64,000 nt of DNA, taken from CAIWHR01 sp963788185 (GTDB taxonomy: Bacteria; Pseudomonadota; Gammaproteobacteria; Burkholderiales; Casimicrobiaceae). Positions 1 through 8,077 of the stretch are shown piece after piece. A model generated the notes under the pieces. The model searched no databases, had not been told where the DNA came from, and saw nothing but the letters and a program-made list of their open reading frames with translations. Both the position numbers and the translations under genes were made by a program. Position 1 is the stretch's first letter. Every line of letters starts with the position of its first letter. The stretch spans positions 310,001 to 374,000 of the forward strand of contig CAWBGE010000010.1 in NCBI GenBank assembly GCA_963788185.1. The letters are read 5' to 3'.

Positions 1-118
1 GGCGCTCGTCGCGGCCACCGAAGCGCTCAATCGGGTGACGACCGAGTTCGCCGCCCGCCGGATGAATCGCAGCGTGGTCCGCGCGCTCAAGGGACGCAAG
101 GTCAGCGCCCTCACCTGA
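1..118 (+). CDS. hscA: HscA chaperone, C-terminal end (partial)
   Basis: Only the last 39 codons lie in the window, read from base 2 and ending in TGA at 116-118. The peptide contains FAARRMNRSVVRALKGRKV, which matches the extreme C-terminus of HscA, the Hsp70-type chaperone that helps transfer Fe-S clusters from IscU. It is followed 14 bases later by the ISC ferredoxin and then iscX, the usual isc order, and this context supports the call. The 5' part, with the ATPase domain, lies upstream of the window. Confidence 0.85.
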   Translation, partial: ALVAATEALNRVTTEFAARRMNRSVVRALKGRKVSALT

Positions 119-132
119 ACCGAAAGCCCGCC

Positions 133-474
133 ATGCCTCGCATCAAGGTGCTGCCCCACACCGAAATCTGCCCGGAAGGGGCGACGTTCGACGCGCCCAT
201 CGGGGCGTCGATATGCGACAGCCTGCTCGCGCACGGGATCGAGATCGAGCACGCGTGCGAGAAGTCATGCGCCTGCACGACCTGTCACGTGATCGTGCGC
301 GAAGGCTTCGCGTCGCTCGCCGCGTCGACCGAACAGGAGGACGATCTGCTCGATCGCGCCTGGGGGCTCACCTCGGTCTCCCGACTGTCCTGCCAGGCGA
401 AGCTGGGTGCGGCGGACCTGGTCCTGGAGATCCCTCGTTACACGATCAACCAGACGAAGGAGGGCGGGCGATGA
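133..474 (+). CDS. fdx: ISC-type 2Fe-2S ferredoxin
   Basis: This 113-residue protein is an adrenodoxin-type [2Fe-2S] ferredoxin that donates electrons during Fe-S cluster assembly on IscU. The expected cluster ligands are visible at Cys42, Cys48, Cys51 (in the ACEKSCACTTCH segment) and Cys87, the same spacing as known ISC ferredoxins. Length is normal for the family. The gene lies just after hscA and its stop overlaps the iscX start as ATGA at 471-474, so the two are probably translationally coupled. The ATG at 133 gives the standard N-terminus. Confidence 0.95.
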   Translation: MPRIKVLPHTEICPEGATFDAPIGASICDSLLAHGIEIEHACEKSCACTTCHVIVREGFASLAASTEQEDDLLDRAWGLTSVSRLSCQAKLGAADLVLEIPRYTINQTKEGGR

Positions 475-665
475 AATGGACCGACACGCGCGAGATCGCC
501 ATCGCGTTGAGCGAGGCCTACCCGGACGTCGACCCCCTGACCGTGCGTTTCACCGACCTTCACGCCTGGGTCTGCGCGCTCCCGGGGTTCGCCGATGCTC
601 AGGATCGCAGCGGCGAGAAGATTCTGGAGGCGATCCAGATGGCGTGGATCGACGAGGCTGCCTGA
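471..665 (+). CDS. iscX: Fe-S assembly protein IscX
   Basis: This 64-residue acidic protein begins MKWTDTREIAIAL and contains the YPDVDP and RFTDLHAWV segments typical of IscX (YfhJ), a small helical protein that binds IscS and modulates cluster assembly and iron delivery. Length matches the family. The start overlaps the fdx stop by four bases. It is normally the last gene of the isc operon and there is no further isc gene here, so the operon probably ends after it. Confidence 0.93.
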   Translation: MKWTDTREIAIALSEAYPDVDPLTVRFTDLHAWVCALPGFADAQDRSGEKILEAIQMAWIDEAA

Positions 666-873
666 TGCTCCGGCGTCCGGAGACCCGGTCCCCGACGGAC
701 GGGCCCTGGCGTCGACCGGCGACTTCGCGCCGAAGACGGTCGCTTCATCCACCGAAAAGCGGGTTTCGTCGCATCGACGTTGAAGCCTGCGCGACGCAGG
801 ACTAACGTTGCCCCGTGCGTGATGCAGGTTTGGCTTCGGGATGACCGAACACGCAGCAACCCACGGAGGCGAC

Positions 874-1110
874 ATGAATTTCAACCCCCACAGCCGTATC
901 GAGCGCACGCTCAGCGCGGGCCTTGCCGTCGCGATCACCTTGGCCGGACTCACCGTTCTCGTCCACGGGTTCCTGCCGGAAAGCGACGATGCGCTGATTG
1001 CAAAGCGGCAGCAGCTCGAGGCGACCTTCGAGCGCCTCAGCATCGCGCGGGCCTACGCCCAAGGCGACGTCAGGCAAGCCGCAGCTGACGCGCCCACGCT
1101 GACACATTGA
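874..1110 (+). CDS. Small single-pass membrane protein of unknown function
   Basis: A 78-residue reading frame starts at ATG 874, preceded by a good ribosome binding site (GGAGG at 865-869). An in-frame ATG at 841 would add 11 residues but has no such site. After a basic N-terminus (NPHSRIERTL) there is one hydrophobic segment at about residues 13-31, then a charged helical tail. I recognise no family. The gene sits 208 bases after iscX and just before a terminator, so it could be the end of the isc transcript or have its own promoter. The strong ribosome site and signal-anchor-like layout support a real gene. Confidence 0.6.
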   Translation: MNFNPHSRIERTLSAGLAVAITLAGLTVLVHGFLPESDDALIAKRQQLEATFERLSIARAYAQGDVRQAAADAPTLTH

Positions 1111-1164
1111 GTCCTTCGCCCGTACCGGCGCGCGCCTTCGGGCGCGTGCCCGATCATTTCCTCC

Positions 1165-1189
1165 ACCCCGCCGCAAGCGGGGTTTTTTT
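1165..1189 (+). terminator. Rho-independent terminator after the isc/small-protein genes
   Basis: A GC hairpin with arms CCCCGC (1166-1171) and GCGGGG (1177-1182) around a five-base loop is followed directly by seven T residues (1183-1189). This is a classic intrinsic terminator on the plus strand, ending the unit that includes the small membrane protein. Confidence 0.88.
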
Positions 1190-1385
1190 CGTCGGTGCCG
1201 CCGGCGCCGATGTGCTGACCGGCATCCCGTCCCGCGCATCGATCCGCGTTTCGTCACGCCCGGCCCCGGTTTCGCGCCGGGATTGGCACGTTTGACGACG
1301 GGTTTTTCCGACTTCGTCGCGCCCGGGGTTGCGCAGCGGACCCGAAAGGAACAAGAATCCCTGTCGTTCGGCGCCGGAGGGAGGG

Positions 1386-2537
1386 ATGGCACTCGGAACG
1401 CGGGACGGGCGGGTTATTGGCCGATGGCGCTCGGACAGCGTCGCCGTCCGGTTCGCGCGGCTTTCGCGCCGACGACTGGTCCTGACCGTCGCGGTCTCGC
1501 TGCTGATCTCGACCGAGGTTTTCTTCCGGCCTCTGCCTGCCGACGTGGCTGGATTCGTGTCCGGCGCGCGGGCGTGGCTGGGCTTTGTCGCCGAGTGCCT
1601 GCTGATGGGCATGGCGATCATGGTGGCGCTGACCCTCGCCGAAGTCTTCACCCGTGGCTGGGCGCGAGGGTCGGCGTTCGCGGTCTACGGCGCAGCATTG
1701 GCAGCCGGCGCGCTCGGAGGCAGCGCGCTGGTGATCGTGCTCCACGGGCTCGATTGGAATGCCATCCAGACGCGCCGCTTCTGGTCGGATGCAATCTTCT
1801 GGATGGCCATCGGACATGGCAATGCCACGATCCACTTCCTGCGCCAGCGCGCCGCACAGGGCGCCGGTGAACTGCATCGGGCACAGATCCACCGGATCGC
1901 ATTGGGGCAACAGACGCTGGAGGCGCGGTTGCACGTGATGCGCGCGCAGATCGAGCCGCACTTCATGTTCAACGCACTCGCGAACGTGAAGCGGCTGTGC
2001 CGCGACGACGTCGAAAGCGGCGTCACGATGCTGCGCAACCTCGGAAACTACCTGCGTGCCGCGCTGCCGCGATTGCGCGATGCGCAGACGACGCTGGGGC
2101 AGGAAGCCGATCTCGTCAGCGCCTACCTGGGGATACTGGAAGTCCGCATGGGTCCGCGCCTGCGCTACGTCGTCGAGATCCCGCGCGAACTCTCGGGCCA
2201 CCCGTACCCGCCCATGATGTTGCTGACGCTCGTTGAGAACGCGATCAAGCACGGGCTCGGCCCGTCGCCGCAGGGTGGCTCCATCGTGATCCGCGCGCGC
2301 GCGGCGCAGGACACGCTCGAGGTCTCGGTCGCGGACAGCGGCGTCGGCTTCGCCGCTGCGCCCACCGGCGGCAGCGGCATCGGCCTCGCGAACACCCGTG
2401 CGCGCCTCGCCGAGCTGTATGGCGAGGCCGGCCTCCTCGTTCTCCAGCCCAATCACCCATCGGGCGTGGTGGCGACGATCCGGATGCCGCTTGCCGGCAA
2501 TTCCCGTCCGCGCCCGCGGCAGGAGCGATTGGCATGA
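1386..2537 (+). CDS. LytS/AlgZ-type sensor histidine kinase
   Basis: This 383-residue membrane kinase has about four hydrophobic segments (roughly 29-48, 63-86, 93-119, 132-151), then a His_kinase domain with the phospho-acceptor in IEPHFMFNAL (His192, Asn196), an N-box LVENAIKHG (about 282-290) and glycine boxes DSGVGF (317-322) and GSGIGLANTR. There is no periplasmic sensor domain, so it probably senses within the membrane. The ATG at 1386 is chosen because GGAGGGAGGG lies just upstream; a start at 1329 would add 19 unsupported residues. The stop overlaps the next gene as ATGA, so the kinase and its regulator are coupled. The signal is unknown. Confidence 0.88.
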   Translation: MALGTRDGRVIGRWRSDSVAVRFARLSRRRLVLTVAVSLLISTEVFFRPLPADVAGFVSGARAWLGFVAECLLMGMAIMVALTLAEVFTRGWARGSAFAVYGAALAAGALGGSALVIVLHGLDWNAIQTRRFWSDAIFWMAIGHGNATIHFLRQRAAQGAGELHRAQIHRIALGQQTLEARLHVMRAQIEPHFMFNALANVKRLCRDDVESGVTMLRNLGNYLRAALPRLRDAQTTLGQEADLVSAYLGILEVRMGPRLRYVVEIPRELSGHPYPPMMLLTLVENAIKHGLGPSPQGGSIVIRARAAQDTLEVSVADSGVGFAAAPTGGSGIGLANTRARLAELYGEAGLLVLQPNHPSGVVATIRMPLAGNSRPRPRQERLA

Positions 2538-3286
2538 CGCAGCCCACTGCGCTGATCGCCGAAGACGAGCCGCTGCTGCAGGCGGAACTCGTCGACATGC
2601 TGCACACGCTGTGGCCGCAGCTTTCGATCGTCGGCCGCGCGAACAATGGCGTCGAGGCGTTGCAGCTGTTCGTCGCGCACCAGCCGTCGGTGCTGTTTCT
2701 CGACATCGAGATGCCGGGGGTCTCCGGACTCGAGGTCGCGAAGCAGGCCGCCGGGCACGCGCACATCGTCTTCGTCACCGCCTACGACCAGCATGCGCCG
2801 GCGGCATTCGACCATGGCGCGATCGACTATCTGGTGAAGCCCGTGAGCGTCCAGCGCATGGCGACGACGGTGCAGCGGTTGATGGCGCGGGTCTCGCAGG
2901 AGCCCGCGGACCGTTCGGCAGTGTTCGCGCAACTCGATCGCAGAATCGTCGATCCCAAGTGCTACCTGCGCTGGATCAACGCGTCGGTCGGCGGGACCAT
3001 CAACCTGATCACCGTCCAGGAGATCTGCTATTTCCAGGCCGACACCAAATACACGCTGGTAGCGACGCCGGTGTCCGAATCCCTGATCCGGAAGACGATA
3101 CGGGAACTGACCGACGAGCTCGATCCCAACCTGTTCTGGAGGATACATCGCTCGACGCTGGTCAACGTCAACGCCATTGCCGGCGTGAGCCGCGACGCGC
3201 GCGGGCACCTGCAACTGCGGCTTAAGCATCGTCCGGAACTGCTCGCAGTCAGCGAGAGCTGCGCCCACCTCTTCCGGCAGATGTAG
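2534..3286 (+). CDS. LytTR-family response regulator
   Basis: This 250-residue regulator has a CheY-like receiver with acidic pocket Glu10-Asp11-Glu12, phospho-acceptor Asp57 in FLDIEMPG, Thr82 and Lys102 (VKP). A C-terminal LytTR DNA-binding domain (about 150-250) contains the ICYFQADTKYTLV and FWRIHRSTLVNV segments of that family. It is therefore a transcription regulator of the AlgR/LytR type. It overlaps the upstream kinase by four bases and is the obvious partner of that kinase. Its targets cannot be read from the window; the adjacent degenerate kinase gene, 47 bases downstream, is probably in the same operon. Confidence 0.9.
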   Translation: MTQPTALIAEDEPLLQAELVDMLHTLWPQLSIVGRANNGVEALQLFVAHQPSVLFLDIEMPGVSGLEVAKQAAGHAHIVFVTAYDQHAPAAFDHGAIDYLVKPVSVQRMATTVQRLMARVSQEPADRSAVFAQLDRRIVDPKCYLRWINASVGGTINLITVQEICYFQADTKYTLVATPVSESLIRKTIRELTDELDPNLFWRIHRSTLVNVNAIAGVSRDARGHLQLRLKHRPELLAVSESCAHLFRQM

Positions 3287-3333
3287 GAAACCTGTGGCAC
3301 GACAAGCCTGTCGCGCCGGAGCAACCAGTTCGT

Positions 3334-4491
3334 ATGCAAGCCGGGATCGAATCGATGGCGGCACAGGCTCCCCCGGAGGGGGCGCGACGCCGTTCGGCGG
3401 CGGCGCCAACACGTCGCTCGGACGGCTTGCGCGGACGAGCGACGTCAGTTGCCGCGTTCATACTGTTGCTCGTCACCGTCGAGTCGATCCGCGTGTGGTC
3501 GACTGCCGACGAGCGCGGGGTCCTCGGGTTCATGCAGGCACACGGTCGCTGGCTTGTCTTCGAACTCGCGACGATGGGCGTGGGGGCTGTCCTGGGGCCG
3601 GTGCTCGCCGAATCGGCCGGCTGGAAGGGATGGCACCATCTGGTGCTGACGGCCGCGACGACATTCGCGGCGGTCGGTGCAGGCGTCGCTGTCCTTCATT
3701 TCGGATTCGCCGCGGATGTGGCGCTCGCCGCCGGCAACGGCGGATTCGTGTCCGGCAGCGCGCTCCTGCTCCGCGCGTGGTGGTTCTTTTCGACGGCGGG
3801 ATTCCTGTTCGGCATTTTCGCGAGTTCGCGGGAGCGTGCACTCGGCGCCGTTCGCGCGGCACAGGCAGCGGAAGTGGAGTGCGCCGAGATGCAGACCGAC
3901 GCGATCGAGTTTCGCCTTCGCGCGCTGCAGGCGCGCCTCGAGCCGCGCCTTGTCTTCGCGTTGCTCGACGAGATCGGCACGCTGTACGGGCGCAATCCCG
4001 CGACGGCGGACGCGCTGCTCGACGACCTGATCGCGTATCTTCGCGCCGCGCTGCCGCAATTGCCGGACGGCGTGCCGACGCTTGCCGACGAAGCCGCGCT
4101 GGTCGAGTCGCTCCTGCGGATACTGCCCGATGCGCGCGCGCACGCGCTCGCAGTGGCGGTGCGCATTCCGGAAGCCCTTGGGTCGCGCCGCTTCCCCTCC
4201 GCGGTGCTGGCGCCGCTGGCCTGCGATGCGGCCGCCGCCGGCGCGACTTGCCTCGAACTGTCGGCTGTGCCGGGGGCGGGCGAAGCGGGCGCGCGGGGCG
4301 TCGAGGTGTCTATCGCGGCAGGTGGAATCGCCGAGGTTCCGGGTTGGTCGGCGCAGCGCCTCGAGGCGCTGCAGCCGACGCTGGCGAGGCTTTTCGGGGC
4401 GTCCGCCGCGCTGGAACTTCGGGTCCGGCCCGAGGGCCCTGTCCTGGTCATGCGCTGTCCCGCACACGATGCGCGGCCCGCCGTCGAGTGA
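3334..4491 (+). CDS. Degenerate LytS-like histidine kinase paralogue (pseudokinase)
   Basis: This 385-residue protein follows the kinase/regulator pair in the same direction and has the same layout: hydrophobic segments at about 38-52, 74-92, 103-123 and 139-161, a short coiled linker, then a segment aligned with the dimerisation helix of the kinase. The phospho-acceptor motif reads LEPRLVFALL, with Arg204 where His should be and Ala208 where Asn should be. Downstream, RAALPQLPDGVPTLADEAALVESLL still resembles the neighbour, but no N-box (ENAIKHG-like) or DSGVGF glycine box is present. The frame is uninterrupted with normal composition, so it looks like a maintained non-catalytic paralogue rather than a decaying gene. 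Its function is unknown; it could dimerise with the active kinase. Confidence 0.75.
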   Translation: MQAGIESMAAQAPPEGARRRSAAAPTRRSDGLRGRATSVAAFILLLVTVESIRVWSTADERGVLGFMQAHGRWLVFELATMGVGAVLGPVLAESAGWKGWHHLVLTAATTFAAVGAGVAVLHFGFAADVALAAGNGGFVSGSALLLRAWWFFSTAGFLFGIFASSRERALGAVRAAQAAEVECAEMQTDAIEFRLRALQARLEPRLVFALLDEIGTLYGRNPATADALLDDLIAYLRAALPQLPDGVPTLADEAALVESLLRILPDARAHALAVAVRIPEALGSRRFPSAVLAPLACDAAAAGATCLELSAVPGAGEAGARGVEVSIAAGGIAEVPGWSAQRLEALQPTLARLFGASAALELRVRPEGPVLVMRCPAHDARPAVE

Positions 4492-4547
4492 CGCGGCAAG
4501 CGGCGGCTTCGGCGCGTCGGATTGCGGCGCCGGTAGCGTCGCGCACC

Positions 4548-5360
4548 TCAACTAACCGGGCTCACATCGACTATCGGGTATCCGGCATCCAGGCCGCAGT
4601 TCTCCTCGCGGAAATTGAAATCGTCGAACAGCGCGGCGATTGCCTGCAGCAGCCGGGGAGGCGGTGCGGAGTGTTTCGCGACGAGTCCCGATGCGACGCC
4701 GTCCGCGATGTACGCCTGCAGCACGAAACGCCGGGCGCCCAGTCGCTGCGCGAAATGCGCGACCCGCAGCGCCGAGCGTTCGCTCACCGCGTCGTGGTGC
4801 CAGGTCAGGCGAAATTCGTGGTCGATGCCGCTGTCGACGATCAGCCGCGCGCTCTGCGTGACACGGTCCGCGCTGCCGCGAGCGCCGGTGAGCGCATCGT
4901 AGTGCTCGTGGTCGGTCTTGAGGTCGAAGCCGATCCAGTCGACCAGCGGCAGGAGGGCGGGCAGGCGGGCAGGATAGGCGCCGTTGGTGTGCAGGCCGAC
5001 CCGAAGTCCGCGTTCGCGTACCCAATGCATCTGGTCCGGGAGCGTGCGGTCGCTGGTGGGTTCTCCGCCGGAAAACACGACGCCGTCGATCAGGCTGCGG
5101 CAACGTTCGAGTCGCGCGGCGACGTCGGCCCAGGCAAATGCGGCGGCACGGCTTCGCGGCTGCAGATGCGGGTTGTGGCAATAGGCACAGCGCCACGGGC
5201 ACCCGCGCAGGAACACCGTCGCTGAGCGCGTGCCCGGCCAATCGCTGGTCGGCGAGGGCGCGACGATGCTGCCGATCCGGGCGCGCTCGGTCCAGGGCGC
5301 CGCGTGAGCTATCGGGTGCGGAATCGCGCGGTGAGTCTGCATGCGCTGTCGGAGCGCCAC
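4548..5360 (-). CDS. NrdG-like radical SAM activating enzyme
   Basis: This radical SAM protein of up to 270 residues has the cluster motif C-x3-C-x2-C in RGCPWRCAYCHNPHL (Cys54, Cys58, Cys61), a GGE-type segment (VVFSGGEPTSD) and GFDLKTD. It resembles the activases annotated as anaerobic ribonucleotide reductase activating proteins, which generate a glycyl radical on NrdD. No NrdD or other glycyl-radical enzyme is encoded in the window, so the partner is unknown. Family members usually begin close to the equivalent of GSIVAPSPTSDWPG, so the true start may be downstream of the ATG at 5360 (another ATG is at 5342). Downstream of DUF1015 and purT on the same strand. Confidence 0.75.
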   Translation of the reverse strand: MALRQRMQTHRAIPHPIAHAAPWTERARIGSIVAPSPTSDWPGTRSATVFLRGCPWRCAYCHNPHLQPRSRAAAFAWADVAARLERCRSLIDGVVFSGGEPTSDRTLPDQMHWVRERGLRVGLHTNGAYPARLPALLPLVDWIGFDLKTDHEHYDALTGARGSADRVTQSARLIVDSGIDHEFRLTWHHDAVSERSALRVAHFAQRLGARRFVLQAYIADGVASGLVAKHSAPPPRLLQAIAALFDDFNFREENCGLDAGYPIVDVSPVS

Positions 5361-5409
5361 GTACTGTGGGTCGGGATTTCCGCGGCCGGCCAGGTCTTGC
5401 GCCTGGATC

Positions 5410-6636
5410 TCAATCGAGAACGTGCGACACCAATCCGTCGGCGAGCTTGGGCTCGAACCAGGTCGACTTGGGCGGCATCACCTGATTGCTGTCGGCGACC
5501 GCCATCAGGTCGTCCATGCTCGTGGCGTGCATCGCAACGGCGACCGCCATCTCGCCGGAGTCCACGCGCCGCTCGAGTTCGGCGACGCCGCGGATGCCGC
5601 CGACGAAGTCGATGCGCTTGTCGCGACGCAGATCGGTGATGCCGAGCACGGGGCCCAGCAGATGGTCGGAGAGCAGGCTCACGTCGAGGCGGGCGACAGG
5701 GTCGTGCGCGGGGACGAACTCGGGCCTGATGATGGCAGAGAACCAGCGGCCCGGCAGATAGAGTCCGCAAGCACCGGCGCTCAGGGGATGCACGGCGTGA
5801 CGCGATGGGGTCACCGTGTAGCGCTCGGCCGCGCGGGCGAGGAAGCCGGCCTCGTCCAGCCCGTTCAAGTCCTTCACCACGCGGTTGTAGGCCATGATCT
5901 TCATCTGGTGGTGCGGAAAGATCACGGCCAGGAAATAGTCGGCCATCGTTTCCGTCGCGCCGCGCCGTGCCATCGCGACGCGCGATGCGGCTGCCGAACG
6001 ATGGTGCCCGTCGGCGATGTAGAGCGCCGGCATGGAAGCGAAGGCCGCGGTGATGCGCTCGATCGCCGCGGTCTCGCGCACGGTCCAGAGGGTATGGCGG
6101 ATTCCGTCGGCCGCGGTGACGTCGGCGTCGGGCGCGCCGGTCGTCGCCTCCTCGATCAAGGCGTCGGCCTGCGCTGCGGGCGGATAGGCGAGCAGGACCG
6201 GGCCGGTTTGCGCGTTCAGCGCCTCGATCTGCCGGACGCGGTCGTCTTCCTTGTCCGGGCGGGTGAACTCGTGCTTGCGGATGCGGTTGGCATCGTAGGC
6301 TGCCACGGACGCGGCGGCGACGACGCCGGTCTGCACGTGGTCGCCCATCGTCAGCCGGTAGGCGTAGTAGCACGGCTGTCCGTCGCGCGCGAGCATGCCG
6401 GCGTCCTGCATGCGCGCGAGGTTCTCCGCCGCCTTCGCGTAGACCGCCGGTGAATGGATGTCGATTTCTGCCGGAAGGTCGATCTCCGGCCTGGAAATGT
6501 GCAGGAACGACCACGGCCTGCCGGCGACCATCGCGCGTGCCTCGTCGCTCGAAACCACGTCGTAGGGAGGAGCCACCACGGCGGCGGCGTTGCCTGGCGT
6601 AGGGCGCAAACCGCGAAAGGGAAGGATCAGGGGCAT
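5410..6636 (-). CDS. DUF1015 family protein
   Basis: This 408-residue cytosolic protein begins MPLILPFRGLRPTPGNA and has the APPYDVVSSDEA segment near its N-terminus and the conserved ADGHHRSAAA motif in the middle, both typical of DUF1015 (PF06245). Length is normal for the family. The function is not established. It lies between purT upstream and the NrdG-like activase downstream on the same strand, with gaps of 79 and 49 bases, so co-transcription is plausible. No metal or nucleotide motif that I recognise would assign a reaction. Confidence 0.85.
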   Translation of the reverse strand: MPLILPFRGLRPTPGNAAAVVAPPYDVVSSDEARAMVAGRPWSFLHISRPEIDLPAEIDIHSPAVYAKAAENLARMQDAGMLARDGQPCYYAYRLTMGDHVQTGVVAAASVAAYDANRIRKHEFTRPDKEDDRVRQIEALNAQTGPVLLAYPPAAQADALIEEATTGAPDADVTAADGIRHTLWTVRETAAIERITAAFASMPALYIADGHHRSAAASRVAMARRGATETMADYFLAVIFPHHQMKIMAYNRVVKDLNGLDEAGFLARAAERYTVTPSRHAVHPLSAGACGLYLPGRWFSAIIRPEFVPAHDPVARLDVSLLSDHLLGPVLGITDLRRDKRIDFVGGIRGVAELERRVDSGEMAVAVAMHATSMDDLMAVADSNQVMPPKSTWFEPKLADGLVSHVLD

Positions 6637-6715
6637 GGCCGTCAGCCGCGGTTCGCGCGGCGGTTCTCGGGATTCGGAGTGCCGATCCGGCAGGATTGCG
6701 CGGAAGCCGTGGCGG

Positions 6716-7918
6716 TCAGCTGCGCGGCTTTACGCGGCTCGCGCACTCCCTGGCACGCGCGCGCGCCGTGTCGATGTCGGGTCCGGTGGCAAGGGCCACA
6801 CCCATGCGGCGCTTCTTGTAGGCTTCCGGCTTGCCGAACAGGCGCAGGTCGGACTCCGGGACCTCGAGCGCACGGTCGACGTCGTCAAAGCGAACGGCGC
6901 GGGCTTCGATGCCGCCGTAGATCACCGCGGACGCGCCGGCACTGCGCTGGCGCACATCGACCGGCAAACCGAGGATGGCGCGTGCGTGCAGGTCGAACTC
7001 GTTCTGCGCCTGCGTGCACATCGTCACCATGCCGGTGTCGTGCGGACGCGGGCTCACTTCGGAGAACCAGACGTGATCGCCCTTGATGAACAGTTCGACG
7101 CCGAAGATGCCGCAGCCGCCCAGTGCGCCGGTGACCTTGGCCGCGATGTCTCGCGCATTCTTCAGCGCCTTGGCCGACATCGGCTGCGGCTGCCAGGACT
7201 CGACGTAGTCGCCGCTGACCTGCAGGTGGCCGATGGGCTCGCAGAATGACGTCCCGATGCCGCCCTTGCCGTCGCTGGCACGCACCGCGAGCAGCGTGAT
7301 CTCGTAGTCGAAGTCGATGAAGCCCTCGACGATGACGCGGCTGCCGCGCACGCGGCCCGCGCTCTCCGCGTACTGCCAGGCGGCGGCGAGGTCCGCTTCG
7401 GTCTGCAGCAGCGACTGTCCCTTTCCCGACGACGACATCACCGGCTTGACGAGGCAGGGATAGCCGATTCCCTTCGGTCCACCGATGGCGGCCTGCAATT
7501 CCTCGAGACTGTCGGCGAAGCGGTACGGCGATGTCGGCAGGCCGAGTTCCTCGGCCGCGAGCCGACGGATGCCTTCGCGGTTCATCGTGAGTTGCACCGC
7601 ACGAGCGCTGGGCACGATCCGGGCGAGTCCTTCGCGCTCGACCGCGGCGAGCACATCGGTGGCGATGGCCTCGATCTCGGGAACGATGATCTGCGGTTTT
7701 TCCTGCTCGATCAGGCGCTTCAACGCTGCCGCATCGGTCATGGCGATCACGTGGGCGCGATGGGCCACCTGGTGCCCGGGCGCGTTGGCATAGCGATCCA
7801 CGGCAATGACCTCGACCCCCAGTCGCTGCAGCGCGATGACGATTTCCTTGCCGAGTTCGCCGCTGCCGAGCAGCATCACCCGGGTCGCGGAAGGAGAGTG
7901 GGGAGTGCCGATGTACAT
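6716..7918 (-). CDS. purT: Formate-dependent GAR transformylase PurT
   Basis: This 400-residue ATP-grasp enzyme makes N-formyl-glycinamide ribonucleotide from GAR, formate and ATP in purine synthesis, the folate-independent alternative to PurN. The N-terminus has the Rossmann-like nucleotide-binding segment VMLLGSGELGKEI. The ATP-grasp region includes KPVMSSSGKGQS and FCEPIGHLQ, and the C-terminal part has the EVSPRPHDTGMVT motif. Length fits the family. On the minus strand a TAGAAT -10-like hexamer lies at 7977-7982, 59 bases before the ATG. Probably first gene of a purT-DUF1015-activase unit. Confidence 0.95.
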   Translation of the reverse strand: MYIGTPHSPSATRVMLLGSGELGKEIVIALQRLGVEVIAVDRYANAPGHQVAHRAHVIAMTDAAALKRLIEQEKPQIIVPEIEAIATDVLAAVEREGLARIVPSARAVQLTMNREGIRRLAAEELGLPTSPYRFADSLEELQAAIGGPKGIGYPCLVKPVMSSSGKGQSLLQTEADLAAAWQYAESAGRVRGSRVIVEGFIDFDYEITLLAVRASDGKGGIGTSFCEPIGHLQVSGDYVESWQPQPMSAKALKNARDIAAKVTGALGGCGIFGVELFIKGDHVWFSEVSPRPHDTGMVTMCTQAQNEFDLHARAILGLPVDVRQRSAGASAVIYGGIEARAVRFDDVDRALEVPESDLRLFGKPEAYKKRRMGVALATGPDIDTARARARECASRVKPRS

Positions 7919-7976
7919 GTGCGGAAGGTCGTTCGCGGTGGGCGCGACGGCCCGTCAGTCGAGTGAGAAAGCGCAC

Positions 7977-7982
7977 ATTCTA
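7977..7982 (-). promoter_or_regulatory. Possible -10 element for purT
   Basis: The minus strand reads TAGAAT here, 5 of 6 matches to the sigma-70 -10 consensus, at a suitable distance from the purT start at 7918. No good -35 hexamer is seen at 17-18 bases upstream, so this is a weak call. Confidence 0.3.
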
Positions 7983-8077
7983 GCAGTCATCGGCGACGAA
8001 TGTTGCGGTGCACAGTATTGCCGAGACAGCCGAATGACAGCCTGGTTTGCCGAGCGATTCGGGTCCCGATTCCCGGG

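Noticed and set aside
3334..4491. The possibility that the degenerate kinase results from a frameshift or sequencing error
   Set aside because: The 385-codon frame is continuous, the conserved segments on both sides of the altered motif are in the same frame, and the substitutions are single-residue changes rather than a shifted stretch.
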